Origin: Lenzites betulinus
Lineage: Eukaryota; Basidiomycota; Agaricomycetes; Polyporales; Polyporaceae
Length of the DNA: 64,000 nucleotides
Assembly (NCBI GenBank): GCA_022264855.1
Contig: JABYQU010000035.1
Coordinates: 310,001-374,000, forward strand
Reading direction: 5' to 3'
Each line of letters opens with the position of its first letter. Within the stretch, counting starts at the first letter, position 1. Shown here one piece after another: positions 49,397-59,725 of this stretch. Below the pieces are notes generated by a model. The model ran no database searches and was not told where the DNA came from. It saw nothing but the letters and a program-made list of their open reading frames with translations. The position numbers and the translations under genes are program-made.

Positions 49397-49650
49397 GCTG
49401 ATGACGAGTTTCTAGGTCGTCTTTCAGTACTCAGCAGCGATATCCGGCTTGTCAACTAAGAGAGGGAGAGAGGGGAGATCCAATAGGTACGAGCCAGCAG
49501 AGCTATGACTCCTATGAGTCATTATCCGCGATGGTTTTATGTATTGCGCCGTGCGACATACGGGTTCGGCCGGCGGCCCAGCGATCGACCCGTGGCGCTT
49601 GAACTTGCCGCCTGGGCTGATGTAAGTTGCAAGCTCCGAGCGTCGACTTT

Positions 49651-49750
49651 TCAGAAAGTCAGCAATTCCTGATTGGCCGATGCCCCCGCTGCCCCCGCGC
49701 CCCCCCGGCAAGCGCCGGCAGTAGCCCTGGGCATAAGCGCCCACGTGCGT
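49651..49750 (+). repeat. Left terminal inverted repeat of the KDZ element
   Basis: C-rich segment that aligns, with small gaps, to the reverse complement of about 56811-56918. A small palindrome (GACTTTTCAGAAAGTC, 49645-49660) overlaps the outer edge. Confidence 0.7.
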
Positions 49751-49812
49751 GCAGCGTCTCACCTCCCGAGTAGAAGGCTACGTCCTCAGGCATGTCATGT
49801 TGATGTTTGAAT

Positions 49813-51770
49813 ATGATTACTTTGTCTCTACGCTCTTCCATACCCCGTCTACTTTGTCTTAACACCGCTGCTCCTATGGATCATGCACATGCCACCAGTA
49901 TAAACCCTCAGGCCCTGACTGGTCAGCCAGAGTCACACAGTATGCGGTACCAGTTTATTAGCACCACGCCCGCCGGCATCACCTCCAGACCAGCTAAGAC
50001 CTGCTCGGAGCCAGGCTGTAGGTCGGGTCAGAAGCTCGCCAACATGTGCACTCGTCAGCGGTGCAAGAAGCACTGCCTTGAGCATTCAACACCATGTGGA
50101 TTCCGAGCCCACGACCAGGAGCGGAAGACCTTGGCTTCGCAGCCGGTACCTCCCCCATTAGACATGTTCAGCCTCTCACACCCCGAGCCAGCAACACCAT
50201 CAATACCAGCAATACTCAACACCGGTGTCACCGCAAATACCCAGGCAAGCAGCACCACTCTAGCGGACGTTGCACGTGTGCACCGTGTAACGATGCCAGA
50301 CACACTTAAGGCCGACTGGGACACCGCGATGAGCAGACAGCTGCAGAGGAGTCACGCAGAGGCAGAGCGCCGTGCAAATATGATTCTCGTTGAGCACACG
50401 TTCTACATTGATGCATGGGTTGTGGTATGTGTAACTGGCTCTTATAAACACGCTAGACTAACTGCTTCATTCTACAGGAGGGAGAAAAGTTGACACAGAT
50501 ACAGGTGCAAGGACCGCCTTCATGGCCCACCATCGAGCTCGCCAAACTCTCACACGTCATAGAGGACCTCAACTTGCACCATGAGCGAGCAGTTCAACGC
50601 TTCAATCTTGCAACGCGCTCCTGGGTCACCCTCCAGCTCAGCTATAAGATCAAAGTGCGTTCACAGGAGCACATCCTCATTTGGAAGATTGGCGTCCTCA
50701 GCTGTAGCGACCTCGACGACGTGTGCTTGCATGCCACAGGGACGCGTGGCCGCATGAATGTCCTTGGAAACCCACAGCGAATGGGCCCCACGCTCGCTCC
50801 AGCCCTATATCATCCTTTAGCGCAGTATTATCCACCCGCTCCTTCAGGTCTCCCCTATGGTGCTAGCATGATGGCTCCTACCTGGCTAGATCCGTCGCTT
50901 ACCACCCAGGTAGCACCCTATCAACGGCCGTGTGGGACGATGCCTCTTACAAGCACTGACTCACTAATGTCGCTGGTTACCGCTACATCTGCAATGTCGC
51001 TATGTTCTGATAGCCTTCAGTCATCACTGTCGGGCCAGTCTATGCTTGCCGGAACTACTGGGGACTCGCTAGGCAACTCTGGGTCGCTTGATGATGGTCT
51101 AGGTGTCTCTGGTTCACTTGGCGACCCTTCAGGGCCACCGGTGTTACTACCCATGCCGACATGCGCTCCTCCGCCTGCTCTAGTATCAGCGCGCACGCAG
51201 CTGCCTACTCTGGTGTATGCACAGCCGCTCGCAACACCGTCCGCCACACCTACACTTGCGTTTACTCAACCGACACCCCTGTTTCGTGTGTACCCTGCAC
51301 CGGCCATTACCGACCTCCCCCCTGCGCGCGTGACACTCAAGCGTCCACAACTACCCCAGCTTGCGCTTCCTGATCTCGATCAGCTCTGGGGATACAATCT
51401 GGTGTATGCACCCCGCACCACACAAGCGTGGCCCGCAGGGTTCTATGCTCGTGACGTCGCAAAGGCATTTGCACTCATTGGTGATGACGATGACAATCAT
51501 GGCGACGGGGCGGACCTGGAGCTTAAGGCATCATTGGCAGAACGATTCGAGTTCGTCTTTGGCAAGCCGTTCAAGTCTACAACATACCAGCGATCACGAC
51601 GTGCGTGGGCCAACTCACCGCAGGTACAGCGCGAATGGATCACCAACCTTCCTCGTGCAAAGAACTATACCTGGACGCAGGCGCGTAGGCAGCTGGATGG
51701 CTGGAGGAAGGAGAATGGTCACAAGCGTGGGCAGGGTAAGCATGCCGGTGAGGATGAGGTATCGGAGTGA
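49813..51770 (+). CDS. KDZ-element accessory protein A with Cys/His cluster
   Basis: Not a named family. Start is ambiguous between ATGs at 49813 and 49876 in the same frame. Two exons join in frame across an intron at about 50425-50477 (after DAWVV). The N-terminal part contains a compact cysteine cluster: CSEPGCRSGQ, ANMCTRQRC and KKHCLEHSTPCGF. This shares the C-x4-C-[KR]-K-H-C core with protein B of the same element. The middle has LKADWDTAMSRQLQR and SYKIKVRSQEHILIWKIG. A long Pro/Ser/Thr/Leu-rich stretch follows (about 50750-51330). The C-terminal part looks folded: LPDLDQLWGYNLVYAP, FYARDVAKAFALIGD, FEFVFGKPFKSTTYQRSRRA and NYTWTQARRQLDGW. It ends in a basic tail. The cluster and basic end suggest nucleic-acid or protein binding, but this is inference. 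It is encoded within the inverted repeats. Confidence 0.75.
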
Positions 51771-52137
51771 TCAAGTGATGTCTGTTTCTTCTATTATGTA
51801 CTTGTCTGGGTGTCCTGGCTCCGTGTATCGCTTGTGTATGATCCAAGACTCGTAATCATATGTTTTAGTATCAAATACTCTCAGTACGCATGTTCGCACA
51901 ACATGACTTCTCAAAATGGTAGATTTCGCGCCACACATATGTTCGATGCGCACATCGAACCCTCCCGGCTGGCACAAATTCAACCACCTTCTGTGACGAT
52001 TCCAGTGGAATACTTAAACCTCAGCTCAGAACGTCGCCCGCCTCCTCATTCTCTCCCTCTTATCCTACCCTAGCGACACCCTTGCGTCCCTTGTCCTTCT
52101 CCCTGCGTCTTTCTCCTCCCTCTGATTTCTCTGAACG

Positions 52138-54235
52138 ATGACAAACAGTACTGGCACAAAGTGGGGCCCTGTTAGTCGACAAACATGGCATTGCCCTCAG
52201 TGTGGACGGACGCTTGCCATACGGCAATGCCTGGATCCAAACAAGTCCAACTATCTACGCTTATTTGTAGCAGTAAGTCAATCTCTTTACCCGCTTGCAG
52301 CAGATTTCTAAAATTATTATAGTGTCAAGGCTGCCATTCAGACGCAACTCAGCATGATGTATACTTCCGGTACTGTAACAGTGCGCAGTCTTCCGACACT
52401 GCTGTAACTGCTCCTCCCCGCGCTACAAGTGCACCAGCTCCCTCAACCAGCACAACTTCTGTTCTCAACAGTCAGCGACGGCAGTGCCCCGTCTGTGGGA
52501 CTGTGCGTGTTGCAGGGCACTGTGGCCGGTCATCATGTCGCAAACACTGCGAGATCGCTGGTGGCTGTGCCTTGCATCGCTCGCTCAGCGAGGGTGACCT
52601 GGAGTTTCTTGGGGTTCGACCAGCCGCTTCCATGCCATCATCTATGTCTGTGTGCGTGTACTATATTGTTTGAATAATGCTAGCACAACTGATGTTATAT
52701 CTATAGCCCGACACCTAACGCCCTCTCACCGCAAGACGACATTCACGCAGCAATCCAAGCATCACTCGCGGACATCACACCTCAGGCTGCGGTGTCCCAC
52801 TGTGGCAGTTCAGCATCTGTGTGCGTACACTTTAATACAGTATCAATGCTAGCACGGCTAACGTATCCTCAGTCTAACACCCGAGCCAACACCCGAGCCC
52901 CTCTCTCCCCCAGCCTCTTGGCGTGCCAGGATGAAGCGTCCTGCGTCGGAGTGTAGCCAGTCAGAGTCTGTGGAAGAGCCACTACGAAAGGCGGCCCGTA
53001 CAACACTGCCCATGCCGACTACAAGATATGATGATGATATGCGTGCAGCAATCCAAGCGTCACTCACAGATATGGCACCCCAAGCATCATCTCATCGCCC
53101 TGACGCACCCGCTTCATCGTCATGGTCTCACGGACCCCCACCATCCCATGCATCATCTTCGTCTTCAACATCTAGCACCACCCGTCTCTCTCTCCCCTCT
53201 CCCCTTCACACCTCGTCTTCGTCTTCAACATCTAGCACCACCCGTCTCTCTCTCCCCTCTCCCCTTCACACCTCGTCTTCCCTGGCCTCAACATCCTATG
53301 CGTCTACTTCTGCGACTACCTCCGCTATCTCTGAGTCACACTCCTTGTCTAGCTATGATCGTGACCTGCAGGCAGCACTCCGAGCCTCCCTCTCAGATCT
53401 GTCCTGGGCACCACAGCAGTCGATTCTATCCTGCATGGACTCGGCACACCCCGGCTGTGACAATTGCGATCATACAGATACTGATGAGGATGACGCGTAT
53501 CTGGCAGCCTTGGATGCATCTCGTCGCGCAGAGGCGATGCGCAGGGAAGCTGTGGCTCAGTCAGCTGGCCTTGGGTCTGGTTCCACTCTATCCCGCGCTA
53601 GCAGCCCCTGGGGAAACCTCTCAGATAGCGGGCAATCTGAGTTCGAGTCGCTTCGTGCATCTACACTGAGGGTGCTCGCAGACCTTGACCATCTGGTATC
53701 ACCTACGCCATCAGTCGAAGAACGCCCGTACCTGGATGTCCACGCACAAGAGATGCTTGCAACTGTCCGCGCATCCATCGCCCGCATGCGCTCGGAGACT
53801 CCCGATGACAACAGCGACCTGTTTGATGAAGATGATGACGACGACGACACTGGCATGTCTGATCCTGACGCCACGCTGCGTTACGACACACCGTATCCTA
53901 CCCACATCAAGATGGAGCATGCCGAGGACCACGTCGAAGTCAAGGACCGTGTCGAGATCGATCTCACACTCGAAGACGCTGACGTTACACTCAGCAACTC
54001 ACCTATCCTCACCTTCCGTGGCAGCGAGTCGGACACCGAGTCACAACCTACCATCCAATCCCCTCCACGTCATGTCAAGATCGAACACGTTGACATTGAT
54101 CTCACCCTTGATAGCGACGACCTTCCAACAGCTGCTCCTCTCCTCCCTCGCCGGCAGCGACATCGATCCAAGATCGTGCATGTTGACATCGATCTCACGC
54201 TCGACGATGAGGAGGAGGATGGTCTCCAAGTATGA
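52138..54235 (+). CDS. KDZ-element accessory protein B: zinc clusters, UIM array and SIM array
   Basis: About 640 residues in four exons (first 52138-52272, second from 52323), all joined in frame. The N-terminus has a zinc-ribbon-like CPQCGRTLAIRQC and a CQGCHSD pair. A second cluster (CPVCGTVRVAGHC, SCRKHCEIAGGC) resembles that of protein A. Ubiquitin-interacting motifs of the A-phi-x-x-S type follow: DDIHAAIQASLAD (near 52735), DDDMRAAIQASLTD (near 53030), DRDLQAALRASLSD (near 53360) and a weaker DDAYLAALDASRR (near 53490). A Ser/Thr linker contains a perfect 60-bp tandem duplication. The acidic C-terminus carries three SUMO-interacting motifs (VEIDLTLED, VDIDLTLDSDD, VDIDLTLDDEEED). Two of these lie next to psi-K-x-E sites (IKME, VKIE). 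Inferred role: binding ubiquitin- and SUMO-modified proteins at the transposition or integration site. The stop is at 54233-54235. Confidence 0.8.
53161..53280 (+). repeat. Perfect 60-bp tandem duplication inside protein B gene
   Basis: Positions 53161-53220 and 53221-53280 are identical base for base. The repeat is in frame and duplicates 20 residues of a Ser/Thr/Leu/Pro linker. Perfect identity implies a recent event. Confidence 0.97.
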
Positions 54236-54457
54236 ATCACGCGATATGTTGCACGGTCACGTTCCTTGATTTGTAGTAGTACCTGTTATATCATTTGTGT
54301 TCTGGTCCTGCCAGCTCCAGCACTCGTCTCCTGTATTGTCGATGAATGGTGGCTTGTCAGCAAGTGCCTCCCTCAACAAGTGGTCAGAACATGCAGCGAC
54401 GACTGGAAGCAGCGCACAAAGAGTGTTTGATACAAATTACATGTCCACTGTGCTACA

Positions 54458-56587
54458 TCAATCATGGGCGGTTTGAAAGCGCAAATCTGCTCGATACCCC
54501 GGAATACACCCCTCCTGCTCCAGCTTGATAACTGTCAGCCTGTTCTTCTGCAAGATCATCTCGTCAAGGTAGAACTCATACTTCACAGCCCCCATCTCCC
54601 GTACGATTGCATGATACCCTCCGAACCATACATTTGTCTGTTCAGCGCGTGATGAGTTGAAAAACCAATTGTTGTCGTCTTTGAGAAGCTCCTGGAACAG
54701 GTGGGGGTTGCAGTGGTATGAACACTCGATGTCGGTCTTCTTATGCTTGCACTTCCAGTGAAAGACGTCGACGGGAAGGCCGATGTCAAGATGAAGGCGC
54801 TCGCCAGCACGTGCAGCGCAGTACTTGTACAGACCACAATTGTTATCGTACCAGACATATCGCGGCATGGAACCAGGAATGATATGCTTCTTCTTGATCA
54901 TGTCCTGTAAAGATGTAAGTTATGAGCGCCATAGCCCAAATAGAGAGCACGCACGACAACCTGCGGAACACTCTCTGCTCCATAGAATGTCTCACGCGAC
55001 GTGATAATCCCGCATGGGCGCACGATTAGTTGCTCGTTATGAGTCCGTCGTCGCCCAAAACGGGCTCGCACGCGTTGATTGCCCTCTGCTGTCTTGCTAG
55101 GACATGGGCCAGGCATCTCCGTTTCGATGTCTTCATCAATGGCGGCATCCGGAGCAATGGCGTCGGTGGGATGCGCAACCTGTGCCCGCTGCAGCCGTGC
55201 CCGAAGTGTGAATATGGCTTTACTTGCCGCAACGTAGTGCTCCTCCACTGCTGTGTGGAGTTCACAGGTCCGGTACCCGAGGCGGTGTGGGACAGAGCAG
55301 CCGTCGACGACACAGAAAAGCTCCCATCGCTGATGACCCGCGCACCAGCGGTCCTGAGGGGTACGTAGCTCCTGCCGGCAGTTGTGGACGCCACAACATG
55401 GACGGCCGACGTCAATGCCATCGGTAATGATACAGTCTACATAGCCTAGCACGCAGCATCCAGTTAGTCTGTGTACTGGTCTGTGTACTGTTGCGAGAGA
55501 AAGAGCACGTACGGGTGACTCCATCGGGGTCATCAAAGCGGCGGAGGCACTTCGTGCACCAATGAGCCTGTTCGGGCTGCCCTGCCCGTTGGATACGTTG
55601 CGTACGCGCCCGCATGGCCGCTATGAAGCGGTCCTTCTGATGTCCACCATGAGGCACCTCAAGGACCTGCCCTCGGTCATGGCAGTCCCGCAGTAACGCA
55701 AGGACCACAAAGCCGTCCGATACATGGGCGCCCTGAAGGCAGAAGCGCGAATCTTCGGGAAGGTTGTTCGCAAGATTTCCCATAGACCGGTGATATATAT
55801 GTGCAGAATTTGTGAAGGAGGTCCAGGAGAGAACCGCTAGCATAGTGAAGTGTTCCAGTACAGCGCGTTCAATATACTTATGGCCCGATACTTGTATGTG
55901 GTCCGGAATGCCTATGAAATACTGGCGGATGTCGTCGCGTACGACGTAGTTGGGATAGTAGATTGCTTTGCATCCTGTACAGTGCATAGTAAGCACCAAG
56001 GAGTAGTCTGATAATGAATGGTACTTACGCTTGCATGTGAGGTGTACCGCATGTGCGTTGTATGCACCCCGTGTCATGGTGAAAACCTGAACAGATGTCG
56101 GGGCATCCCACAGGCGCAAAATGTGTCCGTGATCAGCGCAGGCCGGGTCTGTGCACACACGAGTGGGTGGGTATAGCATGTGCTCCGCTTAACCTGCTAG
56201 ATTAGAATACATGATATGGTGTGAGATAATGAACGCACACAAGAACCGGTCGGACTCCTGAGTGACCCATCCATCCGCTGGCCCGTCCTCTCTGGGATCG
56301 TCTGCAAGAATGGTTGTGCCCTCTGTCCAGATCCAAGCACCAATTGCAGTCCATAGTGATTGCACGCAGTCCTGAGAGACACCAAGGCGACAGCTCATGA
56401 ACTCGAGAACATGTGGAGGAAGCTCCGCAGGGGTGTGGTCCGGGTTCCAGGTTGATGGCAGGCGATGTAGAACTACAGGCACAAGTCTTGCCGCCAGGTG
56501 TATGAACTGTACTAGAGTCCCCAAGTTAGCCCCCAAAGCACCAGGAGAAGCAGAAAGAGCATGTATAAGGGAGCTGAGTGGTAACAT
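54458..56587 (-). CDS. KDZ transposase with CxC5 and CxC6 cysteine clusters
   Basis: Cut-and-paste transposase of the KDZ superfamily. Five exons join in frame at about 56587-56239, 56187-56029, 55974-55513, 55445-54955 and 54904-54458 (635 residues). The CxC5 region contains HMLYPPTRVCTDPAC, TCKRCKAIYYPNYVV, YIERAVLEHFTML and WCTKCLRRFDDPDG. The CxC6 region contains DCIITDGIDVGRPCCGVHNC, DRWCAGHQRWELFC and TCELHTAVEEHYV. The C-terminal RNase H-fold part contains PRYVWYDNNCGLYKY, VDVFHWKCKHKKTD, CSYHCNPHLFQELLKD, NWFFNSSRAEQTNVWFGGY and VKYEFYLDEMILQKN. The Asp of WYDNNC and Glu of AEQTN are plausible catalytic acids. No stop codon or frameshift interrupts it, so it looks functional. It converges on accessory gene B with a spacer of about 220 bp. 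Confidence 0.88.
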
Positions 56588-56810
56588 CGCAGTGGTATAC
56601 AAGCAGATCAATGAACACTCCGTAACCGCCCACCATGAAGTGCCGCCACAGGCGCCCTAAGACTTGCTACCCTTGTACACAGTTACACAGTGCTCTGCAA
56701 ATCGATTTTTTGACATGAATAGATCGTACATCTGGTTTATATATGCCCTAGACTATCCGATTTCCTTGCTAATTTATGCCTCGAGCAGAATGTCAGGAAT
56801 GAGGGAGGCG

Positions 56811-56918
56811 CCACATGGGCGCCTGAGTTGCCGGCAGTTACCGGGGGGTTGCCGGGGGTCGCGGGGGCATCGGGGGGCAGCGGCAGTTCGGAGAATGCGA
56901 GTGTTCTCCGACTTTTCA
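56811..56918 (-). repeat. Right terminal inverted repeat of the KDZ element
   Basis: G-rich segment whose reverse complement aligns with 49651-49750. It also contains a local palindrome around GGAGAATGCGAGTGTTCTCC (56890-56909). Confidence 0.7.
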
Positions 56919-57403
56919 CTGGCTCATTCTACAACACCTGCTTCTTTGGGACATGCCGCTACGAGCCTGAGCGCCTCTCCGGATCTTGAGCTGCAATTTT
57001 CTGCAGTGCATGGCTGTATATTTGCCATACAAAACGATGCCCCGGCCCTTCAGCAGACCGTCTGTCTTGATTACCATCATGCTCTGTGGGGAAAGTAGGC
57101 CTGGGCAGCGTCATCGGCATGGTCAATTTCTAGCAATCTCTTTCCTCCGGTAGAATACAGTACACGGTGCCGCGGCGATCGACCGGTCACTTGGCGGGGT
57201 GGGGCTCTCATTCAAGTCGTCAACACCATTGCGCGGCGACTCGGGACATACAACTACTAGGCAGTACCTTCCAGGACCGTCCGGTACTCCCCAGTACTAG
57301 AGCTTTTCGAATGTACAAATACGTACTAACACTACGTGATTGTGTCGGATAGGTCATTAACATGTACCGTCATCCCAGACCTGTCGGCGTGGTCTGACCC
57401 AGC
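56919..57403. other. Spacer between the KDZ element and LYS12
   Basis: Right flank of the element and 3' flank of LYS12. No further gene, repeat or clear target-site duplication was recognised. Confidence 0.4.
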
Positions 57404-58950
<1,547 letters not shown>

Positions 58951-59725
58951 TTTGAAGGAGAGTGCTAGAGGAAGGTGGTTGCCCCAGGTGGAGGAAGAAG
59001 AACAGCACGGAGCGTAGGATGAGCAGAAGAGTCAATTCCTGGACTACGAAGTAGGACAGGTTTTAGGGTCAAAAATCACGCACAAAGTGACTGTAACGTC
59101 ACGCACAAATCACGGTCACACTGTGACTGTCTGTCATGCGCAAGTATTTGGTAATGTTTGGTGTCTGTTGACGGCGCTACAATTACTCACGCCACAGCTG
59201 GTCGTTTATAATCGTGCTTGTTTGTGCTAGTGCTCCACATTCCGATCGCCTCTGCTACGCACTTTTCGTAACCCTCATATATACCAGTGTAGCGATCATT
59301 TATGGAGCGCGACAGCGGTTCAGGTAGGTCCCACATTGCGAGATATTTCAAAATCTCACAATCGCCGTCAGATGTAGACTCTAAAGGGTTGCTTACCCCC
59401 CGCCCTATCCTCCACAACTATAATGCCGCAGTGTCGCGCAGTATGTTTCATCTCTTCGTCGAAGTTCCCTACTAATTGGTTGTTAGATACATCCCTTGGT
59501 GACGAAACTATCAAGGGAGCGGAGAGCGTCCTTCATCACAGTACGAGCAATCCATGCATTCGCCTACGTTGACGCTAATCTTTCCCTAGGTTTGCCGACC
59601 CGTGGGGTGGACATCGGGAGCTCTCCGTGTGCTGTTTCGCCGGGGCGCCTTTGTGAGTCTCTTCGTCTCTCTTTTTTGGCGGCGTTACTCATTTTCTACC
59701 TACGACCTTCTACGCATGACCTTAA
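58951..59725. other. Region between LYS12 and the Helitron frame
   Basis: LYS12 promoter (58951 to about 59150), including short repeats TCACGCACAAA and GTGACTGT near 59077-59130. It is followed by sequence that probably belongs to the Helitron 5' part. A 76-codon minus-strand frame at 59187-59417 looks protein-like but has no ATG start and no recognised domain. The exact Helitron 5' end was not found. Confidence 0.4.
59029..59034 (-). promoter_or_regulatory. Gcn4/Cpc1-type TGACTC element upstream of LYS12
   Basis: On the LYS12 strand the sequence TGACTC lies 79 bp upstream of the start codon. Fungal lysine genes are commonly under general amino acid control through this motif. A six-base match alone is weak evidence. 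Confidence 0.3.

Larger units (their letters stand above)
49651..56918. mobile_element. KDZ-superfamily DNA transposon with three genes and inverted-repeat ends
   Basis: A roughly 7.3 kb unit bounded by imperfect terminal inverted repeats of about 100 bp. It contains a minus-strand KDZ transposase (54458-56587) and two plus-strand accessory genes (49813-51770, 52138-54235). Conserved blocks in both ends, reading inwards, are AAAGTC, GATGCCCCCGC (49679-49689; complement at 56861-56871), GCCGGCA and GCGCCCAyGTG (49737-49747; complement at 56812-56822). KDZ elements (Kyakuja-Dileera-Zisupton) are known from Agaricomycetes, sometimes with TET/JBP genes; no TET/JBP is present here. Exact ends and a target-site duplication could not be fixed by eye. 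All three genes appear open, suggesting recent activity. Confidence 0.8.

Noticed and set aside
49651..56918. TET/JBP gene within the KDZ element, as known for some Agaricomycete KDZ transposons
   Set aside because: No HxD...H dioxygenase motif is present in either accessory protein.
59187..59417. Protein-like 76-codon minus-strand frame near the Helitron start
   Set aside because: It has no ATG, no recognised motif and no secure splice partner; it may be a gene fragment or transposon remnant but cannot be supported.
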